63,243 bases of DNA from Butyrivibrio sp. (GTDB lineage Bacteria > Bacillota > Clostridia > Lachnospirales > Lachnospiraceae), in the NCBI GenBank assembly GCA_015056495.1, contig SVGC01000021.1:1-63243 (forward strand), in the 5' to 3' direction. Position numbers and translations under genes: made by a program. Under the pieces are notes generated by a model. That model saw only the letters and a list, made by a program, of their open reading frames with translations. It did no database searches and was not told the DNA's origin. Below are positions 1-8,530 of this stretch, in pieces. Within the stretch, counting starts at the first letter, position 1. The number at the start of each line of letters is the position of its first letter.

Positions 1-993
1 CACACAAAAGTGTATTATGACCTGGCAGAGACACTTCCGGATTCACTTCCAAGTGTACAGGCCAATCATGAACTGGAAGCTAACTTCGATATGAATAATG
101 CATACATGATCCTTGTGGATGCAGACCTTGATAGCAGCACAATGAATCAGATGATCACTGACCTCAAGGCTGTTGATGGAATTGACAGTGTGATAGGACT
201 TGAATCACTGGTTGGACCTTATTTTCCTGAAGAGATGATTCCTTCTGATGTTAAAGAGATGCTTGAAAGTGATGAATACGAGATGATCATGATCGCATCA
301 GAATACAAGACAGCATCTGATGAAATCAATGCTCAGATCGATGACGTAAATACAATAGTAAAGAGCTATGACAGTTCAGCCATGGTAGTTGGTGAAGCTC
401 CTTGTACCAAGGACCTTATCACTATCACAGATAAAGACTTTAACGTAGTCAACTGGGTATCAATACTTGCAGTATTCTTCATCATTGCATTTGTTCTTAA
501 ATCAGCATCACTGCCATTTATCCTTGTTGCAGTAATTGAATTTGCTATTTTCATCAACATGGGTATTCCGGCATATACAGGAACTACGATTCCATTTATC
601 TCATCAGTAGTTATTGGAACAATCCAGCTGGGATCTACAGTAGATTACGCTATCCTGATGACTACAAGATATTGCAAGGAACGTAAGGATGGCCATAGCA
701 AAAAAGAGGCTACAACAATTGCTCTGCAGACAAGTATGAAGTCAGTAATAGTAAGTGCTCTTAGCTTCTTCTCAGCAACATTTGGTGTAGGACTGATTTC
801 CAGCATAGATATGATCGGTTCTCTCTGTAACCTGATGGCAAGAGGAGCTCTCATCAGTATGACAGTTGTACTGTTAGTACTTCCTGCAATGTATATGATA
901 TTTGACTGGCTCATCTGCAAGACAACAGTTGGTATGACAAGAATTAAGGCTCAGGCAAAAGACAATATCATTCAGATGCACCACGCAGCTTGA
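1..993 (+). CDS. MMPL/RND-family transporter, C-terminal part (5' end outside window)
   Basis: The reading frame is already open at base 1, so this is the last 330 codons of a longer gene. The first ~145 visible residues are hydrophilic and look like an extracytoplasmic loop domain. About six hydrophobic segments follow between residues ~150 and ~310, including the GSTVDYAILMTTRY segment that is typical of MMPL proteins, and then a short cytoplasmic tail. MMPL proteins are proton-driven exporters of lipids or other hydrophobic molecules. The stop is 106 bases before a heptad-repeat lipoprotein on the same strand with no clear terminator between them, so the two are probably co-transcribed and may work together at the envelope. 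The substrate cannot be told from the sequence. Confidence 0.85.
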   Translation, partial: HTKVYYDLAETLPDSLPSVQANHELEANFDMNNAYMILVDADLDSSTMNQMITDLKAVDGIDSVIGLESLVGPYFPEEMIPSDVKEMLESDEYEMIMIASEYKTASDEINAQIDDVNTIVKSYDSSAMVVGEAPCTKDLITITDKDFNVVNWVSILAVFFIIAFVLKSASLPFILVAVIEFAIFINMGIPAYTGTTIPFISSVVIGTIQLGSTVDYAILMTTRYCKERKDGHSKKEATTIALQTSMKSVIVSALSFFSATFGVGLISSIDMIGSLCNLMARGALISMTVVLLVLPAMYMIFDWLICKTTVGMTRIKAQAKDNIIQMHHAA

Positions 994-1099
994 TATTACA
1001 GGTATTTTAATAAACTTTTTCTATGGGGATAGAAAAGATAATCAATTCAAAATAAAAAATTAAAGCTCCTGTTGGAAGGAACTTTTGGAGGAAAGAATA

Positions 1100-3937
1100 A
1101 TGGTAAGAAAAAATTTGGTCAAGATAACATCAATTGCTCTTATAGTTGCTCTTGCTGCAGGAACAGTAGCATGCGGTTCCAATACAGCTACAGATGAAAC
1201 AGCTAATGTAGTAACTCAGGAAACAGTTAACGAAGATAAATTAGAAGAAACAATGAACGCCAGCTCTTTTGGTGCAAGCAATACAGACGTAGACAAGGTC
1301 GAGACTGTATATGTAATGGCTGATAATCAGGGTAGTGTTAATGAAGTAATAGTTAGTGACTGGCTCAAAAATGCAGATGCAAGCTCAACTATCAGCGATG
1401 CTTCAACTCTGTCAGATATTGTAAATGTTAAGGGTAGTGAGACCTATACTGAAAATGAAGATGGCACTATTACGTGGAACGCAAATGGTTCAGATATCTA
1501 TTATCAGGGCAAGACAGATTCAGAAGTTCCTGTTTCTGTAAAGGTCTCTTACAAACTGGATGGCGAAGATATCACTCCTGAAGAACTTGCTGGCAAATGT
1601 GGTAATGTAACAATCCGTTTTGAATATACTAACAATTCTAAAAAGACAGTTGAGATCGATGGGGAAGAAACAGAGATATATACACCATTTGCTATGGTTT
1701 CAGGTGTAATGCTTGATTCATCCAAATTCACTAATGTTGAAGTAACCAATGGTAAAGTGATCTCAGATGCCAACAACTACGTGGTAATGGGTGTAGCTCT
1801 TCCGGGACTCAAGGACAGCCTTGCTCTTGATGAGGATAAGCTTAATGAACTTGAAATAGAAGATGACATCAATATCCCTGAGTATGTTGAAATCACAGCA
1901 TACACAAACGGATTTGAAATGCCAATGACACTTACAATGGCTACAAGTGATGCACTTTCAGACCTTGGTTTTTCAGGGATCAGCAATTCAGATGGTGTTG
2001 AGAATGTAAAAGAAGATATGGATGAACTTCAGGACGGTTCAACACAGCTTGTTGATGGTTCTAGCGACCTCTACGATGGAACATCAGAACTTAAGGATGG
2101 TACTCAGAAGTTAACAGATGGCGCTGGTGATCTTAAGGATGGTTCCAAGAAATTAAAAGATGGTATCGACAGCTACACAGAAGGTGTTGGCAAGGTAAGT
2201 AGCGGCGCAGGCACTCTTGATGAAGGTATTGGAACTCTGCAGTCAGGTGTTGGAACTCTTGCAACAGGTGCAGGAGAATTAAATACTGGTATCTCATCAG
2301 CAAAAAGCGGTGCTGACCAGCTTCAGAGCGGTGCTTCAACTGCACAGTCAGGAGCTTCCCAGGTTGCAGCAGGCGCAGCAGCAGTAGATGCAGGTGCAGG
2401 ACAGCTGCAGGCAGGCGTTGATAAGAGTATCACAGAGTACAATACTTATGCACAGCTCATAGCAAGTAAGTATGGTTCATGGTTGACTGTTAATTCTGCT
2501 GAAATCCTTAATACATATGGTGCAGTAGCAAATAGCGTTGGAGAACAGGGTACTGCAGCCAAGACAGCAATTGCAAAGTTGGAGCAGCAGGTAGAGACCT
2601 CACTTAAAACAATCGATGAACTTAAGAAACAGAATGAAGCTTATAAAGAAAAGTATGGTGAATTGTCTTCAACAGGTGAAAGTACTGGAGCATCAACTGT
2701 AGAAGATGTAGATGATGAAAATAACGAAAATAATAGCGATAACAAATCTTCTGACGCATCAAATACAGCAAATACAGCAAATACAGCAAATACGTCAAAT
2801 ACATCAAATACATCAAATACAGCAAACACATCAAGTACAACTGGTGCAACAGATGAAAATAATACAGCAGGAAGCAATACAACTAATAATGCAAATGAAT
2901 CTGTAACTGGCGCTACTGAGGATACTAAGACAGAAAGTGATGATTCAAATAACGATTCAACAGGAAAAACTGATGAAAATAATATTGCTGGTAATGGTGA
3001 TACTGCTTCAGATAGTAGTAATACAGGATCTGGTGATACATCTGTTACAGAAGGTGGAGATTCCGCTAAGGCTTCTATCACACTTAACGATTACAGAAAC
3101 TGTGATGCTAGTGAAACAGAAGGAGCAGCATCTGGTGCAACTACAGTTCCTGGTGCTGATGCAATAATCATGAACATGTCAGGACTTGATGCTACAACAT
3201 GGCAGACAATGGTTGCAGCAACAAATGCATATTTCGAGACAGTGAAAGCAGGTCCTACAGCAGCTAATTATGCTACAGATATCATGACATATGCTCCTAC
3301 AGCAGCTACAACAGTAACACTTGTAAAGACAATCTACGGATCAATCACATCATCTGTATCATCTTTGCAGACATTAAGTGATGGCGCAGCAGAGCTTAAG
3401 GCCGGTACATCACAGCTCTCAGCTGGTGCAGCAAGCCTTTCAACAGGTCTTCAGACATTATATAGCGGCATGGTCACATTAGATACTGGACTTGGCAAGC
3501 TTGCAACAGGCGGCAATTCACTTGTAACAGGAGTTGGTACTCTGAGCGACGGTGTATCTAAACTTAAGGAAGGTTCTTCACAGCTTGCATCTGGTGCCAG
3601 CACACTTGATAGCAACAGCCAGGCACTTAAGGATGGCGCATCAGATCTCTATGATGGAACAGTAACATTAAGTGATGGAACAGTAACACTTAATGATGGT
3701 GCACAGGCTCTCATGGAAGGTGCTAAGGAACTTAGCGATGGAATGGTCAAGTTCGATGAAGAAGGTATCCAGAAGCTTTCAAGCGCATTTGATGGAGATA
3801 TCCAGTCATTCACAGACAGACTTCAGGCTATTGAAGATGCATCAACTGAATACACAACATTCTCAGGTGTATCAGATGGTTCAACAAGTAGCGTTAAGTT
3901 CATCATAAAGACTGAAGGCGTTGAGGACGTACAGTAA
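1100..3937 (+). CDS. X-X-X-Leu-X-X-Gly heptad-repeat lipoprotein
   Basis: This is a 945-residue exported protein. I chose the ATG at 1100 because GGAGG at 1087-1091 sits 8 bases upstream; an in-frame TTG at 1085 would lie across that site. A positively charged start, a hydrophobic stretch and the lipobox TVAC (Cys25) indicate a lipoprotein anchored on the outer face of the membrane. Two blocks of seven-residue repeats of the LxDGxxx type (about residues 320-450 and 770-890) match the xxxLxxG heptad-repeat family, which is also found in YhgE/Pip-type proteins. Between them is a Ser/Thr/Asn/Asp-rich linker encoded by 9-bp repeats. Its place behind an MMPL exporter suggests an extracellular partner of that pump. 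The repeats probably form long extended or coiled rods. No enzyme domain is visible. Confidence 0.8.
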   Translation: MVRKNLVKITSIALIVALAAGTVACGSNTATDETANVVTQETVNEDKLEETMNASSFGASNTDVDKVETVYVMADNQGSVNEVIVSDWLKNADASSTISDASTLSDIVNVKGSETYTENEDGTITWNANGSDIYYQGKTDSEVPVSVKVSYKLDGEDITPEELAGKCGNVTIRFEYTNNSKKTVEIDGEETEIYTPFAMVSGVMLDSSKFTNVEVTNGKVISDANNYVVMGVALPGLKDSLALDEDKLNELEIEDDINIPEYVEITAYTNGFEMPMTLTMATSDALSDLGFSGISNSDGVENVKEDMDELQDGSTQLVDGSSDLYDGTSELKDGTQKLTDGAGDLKDGSKKLKDGIDSYTEGVGKVSSGAGTLDEGIGTLQSGVGTLATGAGELNTGISSAKSGADQLQSGASTAQSGASQVAAGAAAVDAGAGQLQAGVDKSITEYNTYAQLIASKYGSWLTVNSAEILNTYGAVANSVGEQGTAAKTAIAKLEQQVETSLKTIDELKKQNEAYKEKYGELSSTGESTGASTVEDVDDENNENNSDNKSSDASNTANTANTANTSNTSNTSNTANTSSTTGATDENNTAGSNTTNNANESVTGATEDTKTESDDSNNDSTGKTDENNIAGNGDTASDSSNTGSGDTSVTEGGDSAKASITLNDYRNCDASETEGAASGATTVPGADAIIMNMSGLDATTWQTMVAATNAYFETVKAGPTAANYATDIMTYAPTAATTVTLVKTIYGSITSSVSSLQTLSDGAAELKAGTSQLSAGAASLSTGLQTLYSGMVTLDTGLGKLATGGNSLVTGVGTLSDGVSKLKEGSSQLASGASTLDSNSQALKDGASDLYDGTVTLSDGTVTLNDGAQALMEGAKELSDGMVKFDEEGIQKLSSAFDGDIQSFTDRLQAIEDASTEYTTFSGVSDGSTSSVKFIIKTEGVEDVQ
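2758..2838 (+). repeat. 9-bp tandem repeat inside the heptad-repeat lipoprotein gene
   Basis: About nine in-frame units of the form AAATACAGC or AAATACATC encode a run of Asn-Thr-Ala and Asn-Thr-Ser triplets in the linker. Since 9 is a multiple of 3, slippage would change linker length without breaking the frame. Confidence 0.85.
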
Positions 3938-3976
3938 AATATAGATTCCTGTTTATCCTCAGAAAAATGGGAATTG

Positions 3977-4028
3977 AAAAAATACCTGTTGGAAAAACTA
4001 AAACAGTAAATTCCAACAGGTATTTTTT
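3977..4028 (+). terminator. Intrinsic terminator after the heptad-repeat lipoprotein
   Basis: An 18-bp perfect stem (3977-3994 with 4011-4028) has A6 on the left and T6 on the right. It can end transcription from either side, and here it closes the MMPL/lipoprotein unit. Confidence 0.9.
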
Positions 4029-4152
4029 ATATCATAGGAAATTGCTTTCCTATGATATAAAAAACGCTCCGCTAAGGATGCGCACTCGCGCGATAGGTAA
4101 ATGTTGCATAAATGCAACCGCGCTCGGCGCGAGAATGTCGCAAGCGACATTC
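4029..4152 (+). repeat. Multi-hairpin dispersed repeat, full copy 1
   Basis: This non-coding element is a chain of hairpins. Hairpin A (4029-4058) has a 13-bp stem with loop TTGC. A conserved stretch AAAAAACGCTCCGCTAAGG follows. Next, CTCGCGC pairs with GCGCGAG around an inner hairpin GTTGCAT-AA-ATGCAAC. The last hairpin is GAATGTCGC-AA-GCGACATTC, ending at 4152. A nearly identical copy lies in reverse orientation at 18280-18408, and partial copies lie at 6659-6711 and 56757-56802. Short ORFs across it are by-products of the repeat. Confidence 0.85.
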
Positions 4153-4391
4153 TTTGTTCTATTTTAAAGAGCAGAACATAAGAAAGCATCAAATAAATAC
4201 AAGAATAATTCTCATTAACTGTTTTGAGTGTCATTTTATAAATAATTTAGTTTCTTTATTTTAGTATAATTTTTATTAATAGTTCCTTGCAAAACACTAT
4301 ATATAGTATAAACAATTTTCGAAATAAAATTTCGGACATTTTTGCGTTTCCACAGTCATGCAATATTCAATAATGTTTAACGGAATTAGAC

Positions 4392-4420
4392 TTGAAAAAG
4401 TTTCCTAAATATATTAGAAT
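4392..4420 (+). promoter_or_regulatory. Sigma-A-type promoter for the 84-residue orphan gene
   Basis: TTGAAA (4392-4397) is followed after 17 bases by TAGAAT (4415-4420), 57 bases before the start codon. The rest of 4153-4391 is AT-rich; apart from a small AAATTTCG-type inverted repeat near 4320 I see nothing in it. Confidence 0.6.
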
Positions 4421-4476
4421 AGAATCACTTCGAAAGAAAAAAGGTATGTGTTTAGTTTTATAGAAAGGAGCGGCCT

Positions 4477-4731
4477 ATGAAAACTGTGAAAATTGCAGAT
4501 AATACAATTGAACGGCATGCAGATTCCGGCGCGCTTCTATTCACGCTTATCAAAGGACAGACCAGTTGGCAATTGTGGTCAAGGATCTGCCAGTGTGGCG
4601 GTTTAGATCTTGAGACTAATGACGAGTACGTTGCTATTGCAAAAGCTGACAATCTGACCATAGAGAAAGCGAGACAGGAAGCAACATTTTATAACAACAT
4701 ATTTCAGGAGATGACTGGTTCAGCCAGTTGA
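4477..4731 (+). CDS. Small protein of unknown function (84 residues)
   Basis: I do not recognise this protein. It starts with ATG behind AAAGGAG, has its own promoter at 4392-4420 and its own strong terminator at 4760-4802, so it is a self-contained single-gene unit. The sequence is soluble and mixed, with no membrane segment or signal peptide. It contains a TSWQLWSRICQCGGLD stretch with two nearby cysteines (CQC) and a charged C-terminal helix with the segment EKARQEATFY. No family is evident. The tight promoter, gene and terminator arrangement supports it being real. Confidence 0.6.
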   Translation: MKTVKIADNTIERHADSGALLFTLIKGQTSWQLWSRICQCGGLDLETNDEYVAIAKADNLTIEKARQEATFYNNIFQEMTGSAS

Positions 4732-4759
4732 TCCTACGGTATAGTTTTTATGAGGGAAC

Positions 4760-4802
4760 GCAAAGCCCCGAGAGTTGACAAGGTTGACTCTCGGGGCTTT
4801 GC
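4760..4802 (+). terminator. Terminator after the 84-residue orphan
   Basis: A 16-bp perfect stem (GCAAAGCCCCGAGAGT with its complement) surrounds an 11-base loop. The T-run is short, but stem strength and position make termination likely. Confidence 0.7.
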
Positions 4803-4822
4803 AGTTTGGTTGATATTGCAAA

Positions 4823-4934
4823 ATGACCCTAGGGGACGGGGTCAAGGGGTCATTGTGTGAAAATCATACAAAATAGCCGAGAAAAATTATATATTGTCTG
4901 ATAATGACCCCTTGTCCCCGTCCCCTAGGGTCAT
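4823..4934. repeat. REP-like palindrome pair, GGGGACG core
   Basis: Two 31-bp copies (4823-4853 and 4904-4934) lie in inverted orientation with one mismatch and a 50-base AT-rich spacer. Each runs from ATGACCC through the GGGGACGGGG core to GGGTCAT. The same 31-mer recurs at 13857-13887 and 47210-47240 and, diverged, at 27137-27167. Confidence 0.85.
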
Positions 4935-4937
4935 TTC

Positions 4938-4979
4938 GGAAACGTTTCCATTGCCATAACTACAAAGTTTTGCTAGAAT
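4938..4979 (+). promoter_or_regulatory. LacI/CcpA-type operator and promoter of the GH13 gene
   Basis: GGAAACGTTTCC (4938-4949) is a perfect 12-bp palindrome of the LacI/GalR or catabolite-response type. It ends one base before TTGCCA (4951-4956), which is followed after 17 bases by an extended -10, TGC-TAGAAT (4974-4979). A regulator bound here would sit just upstream of or against RNA polymerase. Confidence 0.65.
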
Positions 4980-5054
4980 CAAAGAGGTTGATATCTGTAC
5001 TATCAGAAATCACCATACCACAATTATAGTTAATAAAAAATTGGAGGACAGATT

Positions 5055-6599
5055 ATGCCAAAGTGGTTAAAAGATGCAGTTTTTTACGAAATATACCCTC
5101 AGTCATATAAGGATTCAAATAATGATGGTATCGGAGATATTAACGGTATCATTGAAAAACTTGATTATATAAAGAGTCTTGGATGTAATGCTCTGTGGAT
5201 CAACCCATGCTATGATTCACCATTCAAGGATGCAGGATATGATGTCCGTGATTATAAAAAGGTTGCACCTAGATATGGTACTAATGAAGATCTGTACAGA
5301 TTATTTGGCGAAGCACACAATCGAGGTATCAAAGTGTTGCTGGATTTAGTACCAGGTCATACTTCTGAAGAGCATGAGTGGTTTAAGAAGAGCTGCGAAG
5401 TGGACAGAAATGAATACTCTGACAGATATGTGTGGACTAATTCAGTCTGGCAGGGAATCGGTGGTCACCTCTATGTCAGCGGTGAGGCTCCAAGAGATGG
5501 TGTGTATATGCTCAATTTCTTCAAGTGCCAGCCTGCTCTTAACTATGGTTTCTTAAACAAGACAGAGGATTGGCAGAAGAGCCCTGATGATCCGGCCTGC
5601 ATTGCAACAAGAGAGGCTATGAAGGACATCATGCGTTTCTGGCTTGATCATGGATGTGATGGATTCCGTGTGGATATGGCTGATTCTCTTGTAAAAGAAG
5701 ATGATGATAAAAAGAGCGCTACCTGCAAGATATGGCGCAATATCAGAGAGATGCTGGACAAGGATTATCCGGAAGCAGCAATGGTTTCTGAGTGGAGCAA
5801 TCCACAGCAGGCTCTGACAGGTGCAGGTTTCCATATGGATTTTTATCTGGATCATCATGGAAACGGCTACAATACTCTTATCCGTGACAACGAGACACCA
5901 GGAGGGGACCACAGCTTTTTCAAAAAGGATGGAAAAGGCGATATTGAGCGCTTTTTAAAGGATTACCTTCCAAAATATACAGAGTCCAAGGATGATGGAT
6001 ATATCAGCTTCCTGACCTGCAACCATGACACACCAAGAAGCAGCTTCACCCTTAGCCCACTTGAGCAGAAGATTGCCTTTGCATTTTTCTTTACTATGCC
6101 AGGCGTGCCTTTCCTGTATTATGGTGATGAGATTGGTATGAGATACCAGCAGCTTCCTAGTAAGGAAGGCGGCTATGCACGTACAGGTACTCGTACTCCT
6201 ATGCAGTGGAATCATGATAAGAACATGGGCTTTTCAACAGGTGCCGAAGATACACTCTATCTTCCTGTTGATAAGAGCAGCGACGCTCCTTGTGTAGAGG
6301 ATCAGCTTGCTGACGCAGACTCTCTTTTGAATACTGTCAAAAAAGTCATCGCTCTTCGACATGAATATGAAGATCTTCAGGCTGATGGCAGCTTTGAGGT
6401 AGTATATGCCAAGGCAGGGGAGATGCCTTTTGTATACAAAAGAGGTAATCTCATAATTGCTGTTAATCCTTCTGATCAGGCCGCAAGTGCTCCTGTAGAG
6501 TGCACTCCTTCTGAAATATGGAAAATAGGTTCTGTAGCAATAAAAGAAAATGCTATAGAGATGGAACCACAGTCTTTCTTTATAGGTAAAATAGGTTAA
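5055..6599 (+). CDS. GH13 alpha-glucosidase (oligo-1,6-glucosidase/alpha-amylase family)
   Basis: This 514-residue cytoplasmic (beta/alpha)8-barrel glycosidase likely hydrolyses short alpha-glucans. Visible landmarks are the Ca-site-like DSNNDGIGD (residues 20-28), region I DLVPGHTS (with Gly in place of the usual Asn before His), the nucleophile Asp207 in GFRVD, the acid/base Glu246 in SEWSNP, and the transition-state Asp325 in TCNHD. A small all-beta C-terminal domain follows. There is no signal peptide, so it acts on imported malto- or isomalto-oligosaccharides. ATG 5055 is preceded by GGAGG. It is a single-gene unit with a LacI-type operator upstream and a terminator downstream. The sequence alone does not settle specificity among 1,4-, 1,6- and trehalose-type linkages. 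Confidence 0.85.
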   Translation: MPKWLKDAVFYEIYPQSYKDSNNDGIGDINGIIEKLDYIKSLGCNALWINPCYDSPFKDAGYDVRDYKKVAPRYGTNEDLYRLFGEAHNRGIKVLLDLVPGHTSEEHEWFKKSCEVDRNEYSDRYVWTNSVWQGIGGHLYVSGEAPRDGVYMLNFFKCQPALNYGFLNKTEDWQKSPDDPACIATREAMKDIMRFWLDHGCDGFRVDMADSLVKEDDDKKSATCKIWRNIREMLDKDYPEAAMVSEWSNPQQALTGAGFHMDFYLDHHGNGYNTLIRDNETPGGDHSFFKKDGKGDIERFLKDYLPKYTESKDDGYISFLTCNHDTPRSSFTLSPLEQKIAFAFFFTMPGVPFLYYGDEIGMRYQQLPSKEGGYARTGTRTPMQWNHDKNMGFSTGAEDTLYLPVDKSSDAPCVEDQLADADSLLNTVKKVIALRHEYEDLQADGSFEVVYAKAGEMPFVYKRGNLIIAVNPSDQAASAPVECTPSEIWKIGSVAIKENAIEMEPQSFFIGKIG

Positions 6600-6611
6600 G
6601 TATAATAAATC

Positions 6612-6657
6612 AAGACTGTAGCTTTGAGGTCAATTGATCATAGCTACAGTCTTTTTT
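6612..6657 (+). terminator. Terminator after the GH13 gene
   Basis: The stem AAGACTGTAGCT pairs with AGCTACAGTCTT and is followed by T6. Confidence 0.85.
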
Positions 6658-6658
6658 C

Positions 6659-6711
6659 ATATCATAGTAAATTGCTTGCCTATGCTAAAAAAGCTCCGTT
6701 AAGGGTGCGAC
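6659..6711 (+). repeat. Degenerate copy of the multi-hairpin repeat
   Basis: This stretch matches the first ~55 bases of the element at 4029: an eroded hairpin A (ATCATAGTAAATTGC) and then AAAAAAGCTCCGTTAAGGGTGCG. The downstream hairpins are absent. The rest of the gap to 6851 holds a small inverted repeat (AAGCCCT/AGGGCTT, 6775-6804). Confidence 0.6.
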
Positions 6712-6851
6712 CGGACAATAATGACAATTGTTCAAAGTTGCAGTTTCAATAAAAATATGTTTTAATATGCAGGCAAGCCCTAAGAATATCTATTCAAAGG
6801 GCTTATTTGTATCTTTTTAATGATAGTTTCAGGTAGTAGAAAGTAACAATA

Positions 6852-8234
6852 ATGGCAAGAGATATATCCGCAGTGATGCGGTCAGAAACAGAAATAAATT
6901 TAAGAAAAAAACTGCAGTTAGTATGGATGCTGAGTGTACCGACGATACTGGCACAGATATCAATGATCGCCATGCAGTATATTGATGCAGCAATGGTGGG
7001 AAGCATGGGAGCAACTGCTTCGGCTTCTATTGGACTTGTATCTTCAACAACGTGGTTATTCGGTGGAGTTTGTTCAGCGGCATCCTATGGCTTTTCTGTT
7101 CAGATAGCCCATGCAGTAGGAGCTGGCGATACAGACACATCCAAAAGAGTATTCAGGCAGGGATTGATTTCAATTATTGTGTTTGCACTTGTAATGATGT
7201 CCATAGGCCTTGCTATCAGCGGATCACTACCGGTATGGCTCAGAGCTGATGAAAGTATCAGAACAGGTGCAACAGCATATTTTAGGATATATGCACTGTT
7301 TGTGCCTGTCAGACAGATACTTTTGTATTGTGGGGCATCACTTCAGGCAAGCGGCAATACCAAGGTGCCGGGAGCTCTGGATGTACTTATGTGCGTATTG
7401 GACGTAGTGTTTAACGCATTTTTCATATTCAGCACAGGTACATTTACTATTGGTGGTATTAAGATTCCGGGTCTTGGACTTGGCGTTAAGGGAGCAGCCC
7501 TTGGTACTGGTTGCGCTGAGCTGGTTTCAGGCGGACTGATGGCTTATTTTGCATGTATCAGACAGCAGCATACTGCCATCATGAAGGATGGCCTCTTCAG
7601 ATTCTCTGAGATTACTCAGGAAAAAGCTCTGAAGATATCAATTCCAATGGCTGTTGAGCAGATTGCATTATGCGGAGCTCAGGTCATAACGACTGGAATC
7701 GTTGCACCTCTTGGAACCGTTGCGGTGGCAGCGCACTCTTTTGCAATAACTGTAGAGGCGCTATGTTATGAGCCTGGATACGGCCTTCAGGCAGCTGCTA
7801 CGACCCTTGTAGGTCAGGCAATAGGAGCAGGCAAAAAAGGTCTTGCCAAGAGCTTTGGCTGGATCACAACATTTTTTGGCATTGCCATCATGACAGGTAC
7901 AGGCATCATCATGTACTTTATCTGCCCTTATATATTTAGCTTTTTGACTCCGGATATTGCTGTCCAGGAGCTTGGCATCAGAGTTCTTCGTATTGAACTT
8001 TTTGCTGAGCCATTGTTTGCAGCTTCGATCGTAGCAACCGGAGCACTAAGAGGTGTAGGCGATACATTGGTACCAAGTATCATGAATCTTGTCAGCATGT
8101 GGGGAGTCAGGATCGTATTGTCCATAATCCTCACCCCAACCCTTGGCCTTGCAGGTGTATGGATTGCCATGTGCACAGAACTGATCATAAGGGGAATAAT
8201 ATTCCTTATCAGATTAAAGGTTAGAATAAAATGA
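6852..8234 (+). CDS. MATE-family multidrug/cation efflux transporter
   Basis: This 460-residue integral membrane protein has about 12 hydrophobic segments in two homologous halves, as expected for MATE exporters. These exchange Na+ or H+ for organic cations and other toxic compounds. Typical features are the N-terminal LPTILAQ-like segment (VPTILAQISMIAMQYIDAAM region) and the PxALDVLMCVLD region between halves. The ATG at 6852 has no strong Shine-Dalgarno sequence, so the true start could be slightly downstream (Met at codon 9). It is flanked by terminators or riboswitch DNA and looks monocistronic. The substrate is unknown. Confidence 0.85.
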   Translation: MARDISAVMRSETEINLRKKLQLVWMLSVPTILAQISMIAMQYIDAAMVGSMGATASASIGLVSSTTWLFGGVCSAASYGFSVQIAHAVGAGDTDTSKRVFRQGLISIIVFALVMMSIGLAISGSLPVWLRADESIRTGATAYFRIYALFVPVRQILLYCGASLQASGNTKVPGALDVLMCVLDVVFNAFFIFSTGTFTIGGIKIPGLGLGVKGAALGTGCAELVSGGLMAYFACIRQQHTAIMKDGLFRFSEITQEKALKISIPMAVEQIALCGAQVITTGIVAPLGTVAVAAHSFAITVEALCYEPGYGLQAAATTLVGQAIGAGKKGLAKSFGWITTFFGIAIMTGTGIIMYFICPYIFSFLTPDIAVQELGIRVLRIELFAEPLFAASIVATGALRGVGDTLVPSIMNLVSMWGVRIVLSIILTPTLGLAGVWIAMCTELIIRGIIFLIRLKVRIK

Positions 8235-8280
8235 TCTGGTTATCCTCATTTTTTACTGTCAATTGTTTAGATTTTTTTTA

Positions 8281-8309
8281 TTGACTAAATTTTCAAAAGA
8301 GAGTAACTT
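8281..8309 (+). promoter_or_regulatory. Promoter of the Mn-riboswitch/antiporter unit
   Basis: TTGACT (8281-8286), a 17-base spacer and TAACTT (8304-8309) lie just upstream of the riboswitch aptamer. Confidence 0.6.
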
Positions 8310-8329
8310 AGTTGTTAGGAAAAAGGGAG

Positions 8330-8452
8330 TAGCTAGCGCAATATTGCGTTTGCATATATCGTCAGTACGATAACGATGGTTATCCGGTTATGTGAGTAAG
8401 TAGCGAGACTTTTACCGTATTTTTAGGGTACGGTAAAAGTCTCGCTTTTTCT
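8330..8452 (+). promoter_or_regulatory. yybP-ykoY (Mn2+) riboswitch with expression-platform terminator
   Basis: The aptamer shows the family's conserved strands: AAAAGGGAGTAGC at its 5' side, a central CGTCAGTACG, and GCGAGACTTTT closing the basal helix. The closing strand is also the 5' half of a long perfect terminator stem (8402-8452, arms AGCGAGACTTTTACCGTA and complement, then TTTTTCTT). Mn2+ binding would hold the GCGAGACTTTT strand in the aptamer and prevent the terminator, switching the antiporter on. Identification rests on recognised consensus strands, not on a covariance search. Confidence 0.85.
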
Positions 8453-8530
8453 TATGTTTATCGAATTACATATTATGCTGACTCTTAATTACGAGTAAAT
8501 GTTTTATTCCCTATCTGAAGGAGGACTTTT

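Noticed and set aside
2641..3081. Low-complexity ORF antisense to the lipoprotein linker
   Set aside because: Its composition is simply the complement of the 9-bp repeats.
3967..4234. Short ORFs across the first multi-hairpin repeat on both strands, and 18265-18462 across the second
   Set aside because: They translate the same palindromic repeat and have no ribosome sites; the repeat structure explains them.
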